A stretch of 56,153 nucleotides of DNA from assembly GCA_900544135.1 (NCBI GenBank), contig UQTU01000017.1, positions 1 to 56,153 on the forward strand, read 5' to 3'. Shown piece by piece: positions 8,061-16,235 of the stretch; within the stretch, counting starts at the first letter, position 1, and the number at the start of each line of letters is the position of its first letter. The notes under the pieces are model-generated. The model saw nothing but the letters and a program-made list of their open reading frames with translations. It ran no database searches and was not told the DNA's origin. The translations under genes were made by a program, and so were the position numbers. The DNA is from an uncultured Collinsella sp. (lineage in GTDB: Bacteria > Actinomycetota > Coriobacteriia > Coriobacteriales > Coriobacteriaceae).

Positions 8061-8639
8061 ATGTCCGTGGACCTGGTAGCTACGGAGCGCTTGGGAAATC
8101 TCAACGACCCGTCCTATGAACTCCTGCTTCGTCGGGAGCTGGGTGGCGTCTTTGAGGTTGACGAGCTGCTACTCGATTGGGACCAGGCTGATGCGCGCCT
8201 GTTTGTGGGCGTGACGGAGCTGGGGCGCACGGTGAATGCCCGGCTGGATGCCACTGATGGCGAGCGTCTTGCCGACGGTGACGTGCTCGCTGTCGACCGC
8301 ACGGGCACGGTGCCCGTAGCGGTTGTCGTACGCCTGCGCAGCGCCGAGGTCTATTTGGTCGAAGTCGACCGCATGGATCCGATTGTGCTCGCACATGCGT
8401 GCTGGGAGATCGGCAACATGCATGCGCCGCTCTTCCGGGGTGACTCGGACGAGCATACCGTGCGCATGTATACGCCGGTGCAACCGGTTTTGGGTCGTAT
8501 GCTCCGGGGCATTGGGGGCGTTCGGCTCTCGGTGGTCGCACGCGAGCTCGATGCCAGTCGACGCTTTGCATCGAGCGCGGCGGATGTTGTTGTGAGCATG
8601 GCTTCAGACTTTACGATCGTAAAAAAGACGCGCGGCTAA
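8061..8639 (+). CDS. UreE-like protein (orphan, no urease genes nearby)
   Basis: This 192-residue protein has the two-part layout of the urease nickel chaperone UreE. The N-terminal beta domain has LADGDVLAVDRTG and VPVAVVV (about 68-90). The C-terminal ferredoxin-like domain has HACWEIGNMHAPLF (112-125, compare the UreE YHLGNRHxPLQ motif) and VLGRMLRGIGG (143-153, compare VLDDMLRxLG). The His expected before the VLxxML segment is replaced (PVQPVL), and there is no His-rich tail. It directly follows the SlyD-like gene (TTG three bases before the ATG is an alternative start). The pairing suggests metal handling, but function is unproven. Confidence 0.65.
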   Translation: MSVDLVATERLGNLNDPSYELLLRRELGGVFEVDELLLDWDQADARLFVGVTELGRTVNARLDATDGERLADGDVLAVDRTGTVPVAVVVRLRSAEVYLVEVDRMDPIVLAHACWEIGNMHAPLFRGDSDEHTVRMYTPVQPVLGRMLRGIGGVRLSVVARELDASRRFASSAADVVVSMASDFTIVKKTRG

Positions 8640-8652
8640 GCGCGCGTATGCG

Positions 8653-8693
8653 CAAGACGGGCTTTGAGGGATTGCCATTCAAAGTCCGTCTTG
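8653..8693. terminator. hairpin between the UreE-like and HAD genes
   Basis: CAAGACGGGCTTTGA pairs with TCAAAGTCCGTCTTG (14 Watson-Crick pairs plus one G-U) around an 11-base loop. No T-run follows, so termination strength is uncertain. It lies just after the UreE-like stop. Confidence 0.5.
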
Positions 8694-8722
8694 CTGTTGA
8701 TGAGAGGCTTTGGGGGAAGCAT

Positions 8723-9520
8723 ATGGGTCTTGAGGGAATCAAGCTGATCGCCTGCGATTTGGATGGCACGTTGCTGCATCCGGGGGAGCGCGAGCCGCGT
8801 CCCGAGGCCTTTGAGCTCATTAATGAGCTGCATCGTCGCGGTATTGTGTTTATGCCGGCGAGCGGCCGTCAATATGCGAGCTTGCGCTATCTGTTTGCCC
8901 CGGTGGCCGATGAGCTCGCCTATGTATGCGAAAACGGAGCCCTGGTGATGAGCGAGGGGCGCGCCGTTGTCAAACGTTCCATGGAACGTAGCCTTGCTAT
9001 GGATATCGCGAATGCCGTGGTCGCCTACCCCCATGCCGACGTAACCCTTTCCTGCGAGGGGCACCTCTACACCATAAGCGGTAACGATGCATTCATCGAC
9101 CATTTGCGTTACGAGGTCCACTGCGATGTGACGGTGGTCGACCGTCCCGAGGACATTGACGAGGATGTCATTAAGATTGCGTTTCAAACGCCCGAGACAG
9201 AGCAGCCGGCGGCGTTGGAGTATTTTGCGCGTCGCTTTAGCGACCGGGTCGATGTGATGACGTCGGGAACCGAATGGACCGACTTTATCGGCTTTGATTC
9301 AGGCAAGGGGTCCGCGCTTGCCGATTATGGTCGCGCACTGGGGATCTCACCTAACGAAATGATGGCGTTTGGCGATAACGAAAACGATCGCGACATGCTC
9401 AACGTGGTGGGCCATCCCTATCTGATGGAGAGCTGCAATCCCAGCATGCGCGGTGTCAATGACCGTGTCCGCTACGTGCGCACGGTCGAAGAAGAGCTGC
9501 GTCGTCTACTTGCTGAGTAG
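8723..9520 (+). CDS. Cof-type HAD-superfamily phosphatase
   Basis: A 265-residue HAD hydrolase of the Cof/YbiV group. Motif I is CDLDGTLLHP near the N-terminus, motif II is the SGR in MPASGRQYA, and motif IV is AFGDNENDRDML; the cap domain lies between. Such enzymes remove phosphate from sugar phosphates, flavin mononucleotide or pyridoxal phosphate; the substrate cannot be told from sequence. Start at the ATG after TTGGGGGAAGCAT. The frame extends 25 codons upstream through a hairpin and is probably not translated there. Confidence 0.92.
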   Translation: MGLEGIKLIACDLDGTLLHPGEREPRPEAFELINELHRRGIVFMPASGRQYASLRYLFAPVADELAYVCENGALVMSEGRAVVKRSMERSLAMDIANAVVAYPHADVTLSCEGHLYTISGNDAFIDHLRYEVHCDVTVVDRPEDIDEDVIKIAFQTPETEQPAALEYFARRFSDRVDVMTSGTEWTDFIGFDSGKGSALADYGRALGISPNEMMAFGDNENDRDMLNVVGHPYLMESCNPSMRGVNDRVRYVRTVEEELRRLLAE

Positions 9521-9534
9521 GCATGTCCCAAAAT

Positions 9535-9915
9535 CTACCTACAGTTGGGGCAGAGACCCTCGAAGATGGTGTAGTGCGAGGTGACGTTCCAGCCGATTTG
9601 CTCGGACGCCTTGGCGTCGAGCTGGGCATCGAAGGGGAGCGGTACGTCGATGACGCGGCTGCACGAGGTACAGATGATATGCGCATGCGGCTCGATCGTG
9701 CGATCGAAGCGGCTGCCGCCCGGCGTCTTGATGGAGAGGATCTCGCCGGCGTCGGCCAAGAGATTGAGATTGCGGTAGACCGTACCGCGGCTGATTTTGT
9801 CATCCTGCGCGCGCACGGCGTTGTAGATCTCATCGGCGGTGGGGTGGTTATAGCTTTGGCGCACGGCGTCAAGAACCAGCTTCCGCTGCTTGGTGTTTCT
9901 TCTTTGCACCGCCAT
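9535..9915 (-). CDS. perR: PerR-type peroxide-sensing Fur-family regulator
   Basis: A 126-residue Fur-family repressor with an N-terminal winged helix (residues 1-70, TADEIYNAV and RGTVYRNL) and a metal-binding dimerisation domain. It has both structural zinc pairs (Cys82/Cys85 and Cys122/Cys125). The five PerR sensing ligands can be placed: His24, Asp71 (in GSRFD), His77, His79 and Asp90. The SRFD signature favours PerR over Fur. PerR proteins lose DNA binding when Fe-bound histidines are oxidised by peroxide. Convergent with the HAD gene; its targets are not evident in the window. Confidence 0.88.
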   Translation of the reverse strand: MAVQRRNTKQRKLVLDAVRQSYNHPTADEIYNAVRAQDDKISRGTVYRNLNLLADAGEILSIKTPGGSRFDRTIEPHAHIICTSCSRVIDVPLPFDAQLDAKASEQIGWNVTSHYTIFEGLCPNCR

Positions 9916-9944
9916 GCGCCTCGCCTCTTTTCTATCAACGGTCG

Positions 9945-9972
9945 TAGGTAAATGATACCGTATTTAGCACAC
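9945..9972 (-). promoter_or_regulatory. possible perR promoter
   Basis: On the minus strand, TTAGTA (-35) and TATCAT (-10) are separated by 17 bases about 30 bases before the start codon. The interval contains a partial dyad, TTAG-N9-CTAA, that might be an autoregulatory site. Weak evidence. Confidence 0.35.
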
Positions 9973-9976
9973 AATA

Positions 9977-10387
9977 CTAATAACGAGGACTGAAACCGTC
10001 TTCATTGGTAAGTGGGGCTCGGGCCTGGGCGTCTACGAGGCGAAAGCGCGTTCCCATGCGCTCGTAGGAGGCATGAAGCGCCTCGAGATGAGATAGGATA
10101 TTTGCCGGAGCTCCCTGTATCTCCATCTCGACTGAGCCGTCTTCCATGTTACGCACCCAGCCGGTGAGTGCGCGTGCCTGTGCGAGGTTGGTGTTGGTAA
10201 AGCGAAAACCAACGCCTTGGACTTGCCCCGTCCAGTGCAGGAAGTAGCGCAGGGGAGTGTCTTGAGTGGCCTCGTCGCTTGCGAGCACAGTAAGCCTGCG
10301 GCGCAGCTCGAGCTCGATGTTTGATGGTTTTTGAGGCTCTCGACTGCCGCCGGTGACGCTGGAGAAGAACGTATCGAAGAGGCCCAT
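9977..10387 (-). CDS. acylphosphatase-domain protein with N-terminal extension
   Basis: The 136-residue protein has a standard acylphosphatase domain from about residue 47. It shows the phosphate-binding loop GQVQGVGFRF with catalytic Arg, the second strand GWVRNMEDGSVEMEIQG with catalytic Asn, and the helix ending SHLEALHASY. It hydrolyses carboxyl-phosphate bonds. The first 45 residues (MGLFDTFFSSVTGG...) are extra and unrecognised. It starts two bases after the stop of the upstream oxidoreductase gene, so the two are probably co-transcribed. Confidence 0.88.
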   Translation of the reverse strand: MGLFDTFFSSVTGGSREPQKPSNIELELRRRLTVLASDEATQDTPLRYFLHWTGQVQGVGFRFTNTNLAQARALTGWVRNMEDGSVEMEIQGAPANILSHLEALHASYERMGTRFRLVDAQARAPLTNEDGFSPRY

Positions 10388-10389
10388 CG

Positions 10390-11496
10390 CTATGCCTGCT
10401 TGACTGAATCGGCGGGGAAGGTAATGCCGGCCTGCTGACGCACGGCATCCATGATGCGCAGCGAGACGAGCGTGACATCGCGGTAGTGGCCGAGATCATG
10501 GCGTCCCGCCGGGGTCTCCCAAATCTCTTCCTTAACGTTATCGATGCCGCCGATGGCGGTGATAAAGTCTGTGAGTTCGTATTCCATGGTGTTGCTCGAT
10601 TTGGGCAGGTCGAGCACGCGGCCGTTGTCGCCCTGTTCGCGCGGTGCCTCGGTCGCCGAGCCGCGTACGACATCGCCGCGATAGTCGATGCGGACGTTGC
10701 GGGGCGTGGACAGATGGTCGATCTGGATAGTGCCACGCTCGCCTTCGATCTGCGAGGGCAGCAGGTCATTCGTAATTTTGGAGTGCGCGAGCTCGACGGA
10801 GATGCGGCCACCGCCGTAGCTGGCGAGGATAGAACCGCAGCCGTCGATGGGGCCGTGCGTGAGCTGTCGCGTGGTGGGGTCGAGCAGAGTAGCCATGCTC
10901 GTAAGGCCGGAGGGCATGCCGAAAATCTCGACCATGGGCTCGACGGTGTAGACGCCAATGTCCATGAGGGAACCCGATGCCATATTGCAGTCGAAGATAT
11001 TGGTGGAGCGTCCCGCGAGAATCTCGTTGTAGCGCGAGGAATACTTGCCAAAGCGCAATGAGGCACGACGAATGGGCGCAATCTCGCCCAGGGCGTCCTC
11101 GATGGCGTGGAAAGCGGGGTCATGGAGCGGGCGCATGGCCTCGAGGGCCACGACACCTGCTGCCTCGGCAGCGCGGAAGACTTCCAGCGCCTGCGCCTCG
11201 GTGGCGCAGAAGGGCTTCTCGACGATGACGTGCTTGCCACCGGCGATGCAGGCAAGGGCCTGCTCGTAGTGAAGTGCGTTGGGGCTGCCGATATAGACGG
11301 CGTCGACGTCGGCAGCGGACGCAAGCTCGTCAAGTGCGGTGAAGTTACGCTCGCCGCCGTGCTTAGCGGTGAAGGCGGTGCCGCGATCTGCGTCGCGCGA
11401 GAGCGTGCCCACAAACGCGGCTTGGTCGTTGGCGTTGACGACCTGGATAAAGTCGTCGGTAATCATGGATGTGCCGATGGTCGCTATACGCAGCAT
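10390..11496 (-). CDS. Gfo/Idh/MocA-family oxidoreductase
   Basis: A 368-residue NAD(P)-dependent dehydrogenase. It has an N-terminal Rossmann domain (MLRIATIGTSMITDDF), the family EKP motif (HVIVEKPFCAT, catalytic Lys) and a C-terminal beta-sheet substrate domain with SGSLMDIGVYTVEPM. The family oxidises or reduces sugars and sugar derivatives; the substrate is not identifiable. Start at the ATG after GAGGGGGAT; the open frame upstream is not a gene. Followed almost directly by the acylphosphatase gene. Confidence 0.93.
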   Translation of the reverse strand: MLRIATIGTSMITDDFIQVVNANDQAAFVGTLSRDADRGTAFTAKHGGERNFTALDELASAADVDAVYIGSPNALHYEQALACIAGGKHVIVEKPFCATEAQALEVFRAAEAAGVVALEAMRPLHDPAFHAIEDALGEIAPIRRASLRFGKYSSRYNEILAGRSTNIFDCNMASGSLMDIGVYTVEPMVEIFGMPSGLTSMATLLDPTTRQLTHGPIDGCGSILASYGGGRISVELAHSKITNDLLPSQIEGERGTIQIDHLSTPRNVRIDYRGDVVRGSATEAPREQGDNGRVLDLPKSSNTMEYELTDFITAIGGIDNVKEEIWETPAGRHDLGHYRDVTLVSLRIMDAVRQQAGITFPADSVKQA

Positions 11497-11569
11497 GTAT
11501 CCCCCTCGTGCCGTTCGGTTTACAGGATGAGTGTAGCGCGGGAGGACACAAAAGCGTGCGAAAACGCCG

Positions 11570-12055
11570 TTACAGGTCGCTCTCGTTAAAGCCGGTGTCG
11601 ATGTCGAGGTTGCTGCCGTCGGCCGCCGTGGTGGCAAGCTCGTCGCAGCGCTCGTTGAGCTCATGGCCGGCGTGACCCTTAACCCAGATGAACTCCACCT
11701 TATGCTTGCTCTTTGCGGCAAGCAGACGCTCCCACAGGTCGCGGTTCTTGACAGGCTGCTTGTTGGTGGTCTTCCAGCCGCGTTTTTTCCATCCGTCAAT
11801 CCAGTGCTTGTTGAAGGCGTTGACGACGTACTGCGAATCGGAATGGACTTCGACGTCGCAGGGGCGGTTGAGCGCCTCGAGTGCCACGATGACCGCCATG
11901 AGCTCCATGCGGTTGTTGGTGGTCTTGGCGTAGCCGCGCGAAAGCTCAGAGGTGAAGGTCTTGCCGGCGGGGTTGGTGTATTTGAGCACGGCGCCGTAGC
12001 CGCCACGTCCCGGATTTGATCGGGCCGAGCCGTCGGTATAGATGATGACCTTCAC
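11570..12055 (-). CDS. rnhA: ribonuclease HI
   Basis: Degrades the RNA strand of RNA-DNA hybrids. The 161-residue protein starts at a GTG (KVIIYTDGSARSNPG) preceded by GAAAGGAACC; the ATG two bases earlier is out of frame. All four catalytic acidic residues are present: Asp8, Glu51 (NNRMELMA), Asp73 (HSDSQYV) and Asp138 (ERCDELA), together with the basic-protrusion segment WKKRGWKTTNKQ. Length and motifs are those of a functional RNase HI. Confidence 0.96.
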   Translation of the reverse strand: MKVIIYTDGSARSNPGRGGYGAVLKYTNPAGKTFTSELSRGYAKTTNNRMELMAVIVALEALNRPCDVEVHSDSQYVVNAFNKHWIDGWKKRGWKTTNKQPVKNRDLWERLLAAKSKHKVEFIWVKGHAGHELNERCDELATTAADGSNLDIDTGFNESDL

Positions 12056-12118
12056 ATGGTTCCTTTCGTTGGGTACGTTTCGCGTGAGTGACCATTGTAG
12101 CGCCATGCCCGCCGGGGG

Positions 12119-13057
12119 CTAGCAATCTACGATTTCTACCCCGTCTTCCGACAGTTGGTTGGCATGGATGATGCGGTTGAGCTCGTCGAGGTATTGCTGC
12201 AAGAGGGGAGAGGGTTTGCGGTCGTCATGCATGATGTAGCCCACATGCATCGTCGGGGCGTCTGCCAGGGGGATCGAGGCCATGCCCCACTGCATTTCGC
12301 TGGAGAGTACGCCGGTCGACAGCGCATAGCCGTTCGAGGTGATAAGCAGGTTGGTGAGCGTCCCGCGGTCGGATACGCGGATATTGCGGTTGCAGGGAAT
12401 ATAGCTAAACGGTTCCTCGGCGTAATAGAAGGAGTTCGAGGTGCCTTGCTCAAAGCTGTAACGCGTATAGGGCGTGAGGTCGGCAAGGGACAGCTGAGGG
12501 TGGCGTGCGAGCGGGTGGCGTTCGCTGACGAAGACGTGGACCGTCGCGTCGAAGAGGGGATGGAAGCTCGCGCGGGCATCGGCGAAGGCCTTCTGCAGAA
12601 CGCGGGCGTTAAAATCATCTAGATACAGAATGCCGATATCGCTGCGAAATGCGCGGACGTCGTCGATAATCTGCGATGTGGTGGTCTCGCGCATGATGAA
12701 CTCGAACTTGCTGTCGCGGCAGCGCTCGACCACGTTGACAAAGGCCTCGACCGAAAACGCGTAGTGTTGGGCCGAAATGGCAAGGCGCGCCTGGGGTGTA
12801 CCGCCGTCCTCCCAGCGGGCCTCGAGCATGTCGGCCTGCTCTACGACCTGGCGTGCATAACCCAAAAGCTCGGTGCCGTCGTTGGTGAGTGCAACACCGC
12901 GGCTGGAGCGCGTAAAGATTTCGATATGAAGTTCCTGCTCCAGGCTTTTGACGGCATTGGAGATATTGGACTGCGCCGTATAGAGGCGCTGGGCTGCGGC
13001 GTTGATCGAACCGGACTCTGCCACGGCGATCAAAAAGCGAAGCTGCTGGAGGGTCAT
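12119..13057 (-). CDS. LysR-type transcriptional regulator
   Basis: A 312-residue LysR protein: N-terminal helix-turn-helix (MTLQQLRFLIAVAESGSINAAAQRLYTAQSNIS...) and a periplasmic-binding-like effector domain from about residue 90. It is transcribed divergently from metY, with a GTTATC-N9-GATAAC dyad 21 bases before its start, so it probably controls itself and metY in response to a sulfur-metabolism signal. The target assignment is inferred from position. Confidence 0.93.
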   Translation of the reverse strand: MTLQQLRFLIAVAESGSINAAAQRLYTAQSNISNAVKSLEQELHIEIFTRSSRGVALTNDGTELLGYARQVVEQADMLEARWEDGGTPQARLAISAQHYAFSVEAFVNVVERCRDSKFEFIMRETTTSQIIDDVRAFRSDIGILYLDDFNARVLQKAFADARASFHPLFDATVHVFVSERHPLARHPQLSLADLTPYTRYSFEQGTSNSFYYAEEPFSYIPCNRNIRVSDRGTLTNLLITSNGYALSTGVLSSEMQWGMASIPLADAPTMHVGYIMHDDRKPSPLLQQYLDELNRIIHANQLSEDGVEIVDC

Positions 13058-13077
13058 CGGCGCCCGTCCTTTCGAGT

Positions 13078-13098
13078 GTTATCTATAAAACCGATAAC
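13078..13098. promoter_or_regulatory. LysR-type operator dyad
   Basis: GTTATC-tataaaacc-GATAAC has perfect six-base arms and contains the T-N11-A core expected of LysR-family sites. It lies in the divergent region between the regulator and the metY leader. Confidence 0.6.
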
Positions 13099-13216
13099 AA
13101 GTTAGCGCTTTTAAGTGATTGACCGAGGGAAACAATGCCCGTACTATTCAAAACACACAAAGGCGGTAGGTAATTAAGCCGACCATGAGAACGGGATGTC
13201 AAAAGGAGGACCGCAT

Positions 13217-13270
13217 ATGAACTGCTTACTAAGACGAATGCCGGGCTCCTGTTTGCGCCCGTCGGCGTGA
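13217..13270 (+). CDS. candidate 17-residue Cys-containing leader peptide
   Basis: A very strong ribosome site, AAAAGGAGG, sits eight bases before an ATG that opens a 17-codon frame: MNCLLRRMPGSCLRPSA. It has Cys codons at positions 3 and 12. Its end overlaps a GC hairpin (GCCGGGC / GCCCG-GGC), and metY starts 62 bases later. A second tiny frame (MRTGCQKEDRI, 13185-13220) overlaps its start by four bases. Either could be a cysteine-sensing leader for metY; this is inference from position and ribosome site. Confidence 0.45.
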   Translation: MNCLLRRMPGSCLRPSA

Positions 13271-13332
13271 TCGGGAGACAGCGACTTACTTCTCTTACTC
13301 TTATTTACTTCTATTTGATCAAGGAGATCATC

Positions 13333-14643
13333 ATGAGCCAGTTCATCAACAACCCCGAGCATACCTTTGGTTTCGATACCCTGCAGCTGCACGTTGGCCA
13401 GGAGAGCGCCGATCCTGCATCCGACTCCCGTGCTGTGCCTATCTATCAAACCACGAGCTATGTGTTCCGCAACTCCCAGCACGCCGCCGACCGCTTTGGT
13501 CTTGCCGACGCCGGTAACATCTACGGCCGTCTGACCAACTCCACCCAGGGCGTCTTCGAGGACCGTATCGCCGCGCTCGAGGGTGGCGTGGCCGGTCTTG
13601 CCGTCGCCTCCGGTGCCGCTGCCATCACCTATACCCTGCAGGCACTTGCCCAGGCTGGTGACCACGTGGTCGCCCAGAAGACCATCTACGGCGGTTCCTA
13701 CAACCTGCTGGAGCACACGCTCTCCCAGTTTGGTGTCGAGACCACCTTCGTCGATGCCCATAACCTGGACGAGGTCGAGGGCGCCATCAAGGACAACACC
13801 ACGGTCATCTATCTCGAGACGCTCGGTAACCCCAACTCCGACATCCCCAACATCGACGCCATCTCCGAGATCGCCAAGAAGCATGGTCTGCCGGTTGTCG
13901 TCGACAACACCTTCGGCACCCCGTATCTGTTCCGTCCGCTGGAGCATGGTGCCAACATCGTCGTCCACTCCGCAACCAAGTTTATCGGCGGCCACGGCAC
14001 CTCGCTGGGCGGTGTGATCGTCGACGGCGGTAACTTCGATTGGAAGGCGAGTGGCAAGTACGCCCAGATCGCTGAGCCCAACCCCTCCTACCACGGTGTT
14101 TCGTTTGCAGAGGCTGCCGGTCCCGCCGCCTTTGCAACCTATGTCCGCGCTATCCTGCTGCGTGACGAGGGCGCCTGCATCAGCCCGTTCAACGCCTGGG
14201 TCCTGCTCCAGGGCACCGAGACTCTGTCGCTGCGCGTTGACCGTCATGTCGAGAACACCAAGAAGGTCGTTGAGTTTCTGACCGGTGACAGCCACGTCGC
14301 CAAGGTGAACCACCCGAGCCTGCCCGAGCATCCCGACCATGAGCTGTACCAGAAGTACTTCCCCAACGGCGGTGCCTCGATCTTTACCTTTGAGGTTAAG
14401 GGTGGCCAGGAGGCAGCTTGGAAGTTCATCGATCATCTGCAGGTGTTCTCGCTGCTCGCCAACGTGGCCGACGTCAAGTCGCTCGTCGTGCACCCGGCTA
14501 CCACCACGCACTCCCAGCTCTCTGCCGAGGAGCTCGCCGAGCAGAACATCACGCCCTCCACGATCCGTCTTTCCATCGGTACCGAGAACGCCGAGGACAT
14601 CATTTGGGATCTGAAGCAGGCCTTCGCCGCGCTGGACGAGTAA
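13333..14643 (+). CDS. metY: O-acetylhomoserine sulfhydrylase (aminocarboxypropyltransferase)
   Basis: A PLP enzyme of the Cys/Met metabolism family that makes homocysteine (or methionine with methanethiol) from O-acetylhomoserine and sulfide. The 436-residue length and opening HTFGFDTLQLHVGQE are typical of MetY. The PLP lysine is Lys216 in SATKFIGGHG and the PLP-N1 aspartate is Asp191 in VVVDNTFGTPY. Start after AAGGAGATCATC. Divergent from a LysR gene and followed by a strong terminator, so it is a single-gene unit. Confidence 0.95.
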   Translation: MSQFINNPEHTFGFDTLQLHVGQESADPASDSRAVPIYQTTSYVFRNSQHAADRFGLADAGNIYGRLTNSTQGVFEDRIAALEGGVAGLAVASGAAAITYTLQALAQAGDHVVAQKTIYGGSYNLLEHTLSQFGVETTFVDAHNLDEVEGAIKDNTTVIYLETLGNPNSDIPNIDAISEIAKKHGLPVVVDNTFGTPYLFRPLEHGANIVVHSATKFIGGHGTSLGGVIVDGGNFDWKASGKYAQIAEPNPSYHGVSFAEAAGPAAFATYVRAILLRDEGACISPFNAWVLLQGTETLSLRVDRHVENTKKVVEFLTGDSHVAKVNHPSLPEHPDHELYQKYFPNGGASIFTFEVKGGQEAAWKFIDHLQVFSLLANVADVKSLVVHPATTTHSQLSAEELAEQNITPSTIRLSIGTENAEDIIWDLKQAFAALDE

Positions 14644-14703
14644 GGCGACTTGTGCAAGGACCCCTTGCGACTCGATGGTATAACTGCATTAAATGCCTGC
14701 TCA

Positions 14704-14743
14704 AGGCGCCTGTGCGAACAATGGTCGCACCGGCGCCTTTTTT
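14704..14743 (+). terminator. terminator of metY
   Basis: AGGCGCCtGTGCGA and TCGCACcGGCGCCT form a long GC stem, directly followed by TTTTTT. Confidence 0.93.
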
Positions 14744-14954
14744 GCATAGAGAGGGTGCAAAAACAGGGTTTTTGGCACGCTTTATGCATTCGAGTTGTGG
14801 AAAACTCCTGTTGAGAGGATGTGAGTTTTACGCAATTGACGTGCACCTTTTGAGTAAAACCGCAGGTCGCGATTTGCTCGGGGTACTATGCAGCGCGATC
14901 GAATCACACACAGCTCAAACGCAGCAAAAACGCACTACGGAGGTTTCCAGCTAC

Positions 14955-15731
14955 ATGAGGATTGATTCACGAAAACCGAAAGCCGCCGCCCTTTCCGCCG
15001 CTCTGACCGTGGCACTTTTGACGGGCGCCGGCGCAACTGATGTCCACGCGGCAACACTATCCGATACGGTCGGATCCACGCCGTCCGAGGCGACGCTGAT
15101 GCAGCCCGTCGACTATCGCGGCGACGGCTTTGGCTCCATGCAGGAGTGGAACGCCTCTATGGGGGCCAAGCGCGATTCCCTAGAGGTTCGCGCCCAGATC
15201 ATCATGAACATGTACGGTGACTATGCCACCGATGACGAGCGCGCTGTACTGCAAGGTTGTATCGATGGTGCGGGCAGTCTTTTGACGATGGAGGAGGTCG
15301 ACGCGAAGTCGACCGAGCTCGATGAGCTGCGCACGACGCTTGAGGATGCCAAGCGTGAGGCGCTCGAGGTTGCGGCCGCCGAAGCCGAGGCCGCTGAGGC
15401 CGTTCAGGCTTTGTATTACAACGCCGGCTCCGGCTCGTCTTACGCGTCTGCTGCGTATTACGCGAACGGCTCGGGCCTGACGCGCTCGAGCGGCGTCAAT
15501 AACTATAACGGTCGTCGTGAGACCTATTACAGCAGCAACGTGCTCTACCATCACCGCACGGGCGAGTGGACTCAGGATTCCGAGGGCTTTTGGCGCGATT
15601 CCGATGGTTACTACGTCGTTGCCGCGGGCGATAAGGCTCAGGGCTCCACGTTTACCGGTTCCAAGGGCGAGTGCAAGGTCTATGACTCCGGCTGCGCAGC
15701 CGGAACCACCGACTACTATACCGGTTGGTAA
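14955..15731 (+). CDS. secreted protein with 3D-like C-terminal domain
   Basis: A 258-residue exported protein. The signal peptide covers about residues 1-35 (RKPKAAALSAALTVALLTGAG ... VHAA). An acidic, Ala/Glu-rich helical segment spans about 100-155. The C-terminal 90 residues have the repeat pattern ETYYSSNVLYHHRTGEW, DGYYVVAAGDKAQG and GECKVYDSGCAAGTTDYYTGW. That tail resembles the 3D-like cell-wall domains common in Coriobacteriia secreted proteins, which suggests a role in cell-wall turnover. The ribosome site GGAGG is 12 bases from the ATG, longer than usual. The frame is open far upstream through the metY terminator; that part is not coding. Confidence 0.85.
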   Translation: MRIDSRKPKAAALSAALTVALLTGAGATDVHAATLSDTVGSTPSEATLMQPVDYRGDGFGSMQEWNASMGAKRDSLEVRAQIIMNMYGDYATDDERAVLQGCIDGAGSLLTMEEVDAKSTELDELRTTLEDAKREALEVAAAEAEAAEAVQALYYNAGSGSSYASAAYYANGSGLTRSSGVNNYNGRRETYYSSNVLYHHRTGEWTQDSEGFWRDSDGYYVVAAGDKAQGSTFTGSKGECKVYDSGCAAGTTDYYTGW

Positions 15732-15761
15732 TCTGCCATAAGCCAATAGGACATGACGGGC

Positions 15762-15808
15762 GGGCGTCTTTACCGAGCCTTTGGGCAACGTAAGGGCGTC
15801 CGTTTTTT
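15762..15808 (+). terminator. terminator after the secreted protein gene
   Basis: GGGCGTCTTTAC pairs with GTAAGGGCGTCC (12 pairs, three of them G-U) and is followed by GTTTTTTG. Confidence 0.8.
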
Positions 15809-15918
15809 GTGCATGCTTGAGCTAACAGAGCGCTTACCGTGGCAGTACGCCGCGCATATGGGCGCGGGGCACACTGGTTCTTGAGAATTAAGGTCTTTCT
15901 CTTGGAGGAAGTGGTCTT

Positions 15919-16125
15919 GTGAACGCTCGAGATATCGCCGTTGCCGCCGTCGCATTGGTGCTTGGCTGCCTTGGTCCTACGGCCGCGCTCGTTGCGGGCA
16001 TGCAGGGGGCATGCGGGGCTACTCGAACCGTGGTTGGCGCGCTGATCGCAGCGGCGCTGCTGGGAAGCGCCGGCGTGCTGCTTTGCCGCGATGACGAGGA
16101 CGAGGTGCTGGAGTCGCAACGCTAA
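15919..16125 (+). CDS. small membrane protein of unknown function
   Basis: A 68-residue frame with a GTG start preceded by GGAGGAAGTGGTCTT. Two hydrophobic stretches (about residues 7-28 and 37-56) flank a short loop, and the tail CRDDEDEVLESQR is acidic. It lies between two terminators, as its own transcription unit. Small size limits confidence; no family recognised. Confidence 0.55.
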   Translation: MNARDIAVAAVALVLGCLGPTAALVAGMQGACGATRTVVGALIAAALLGSAGVLLCRDDEDEVLESQR

Positions 16126-16162
16126 CTGTTGAGAGATTGGCCGCCGGTCATAGACGAAGATG

Positions 16163-16202
16163 AAAGCCGCCGCAGGGGGAACGGTTTCCTTGCGGCGGCT
16201 TT
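16163..16202. terminator. bidirectional terminator
   Basis: AAAGCCGCCGCA and TGCGGCGGCTTT form a perfect 12-bp stem, with A-rich and T-rich flanks on both strands, between the small membrane protein gene and the convergent PanE-like gene. Confidence 0.88.
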
Positions 16203-16235
16203 GCTGTTAAGGCTGTTGAATGCGGTGCGTTGGCG

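Noticed and set aside
12136..12618. 160-codon alternative frame inside the LysR gene
   Set aside because: Ser/Pro/Arg-rich shadow of the clear LysR effector domain.
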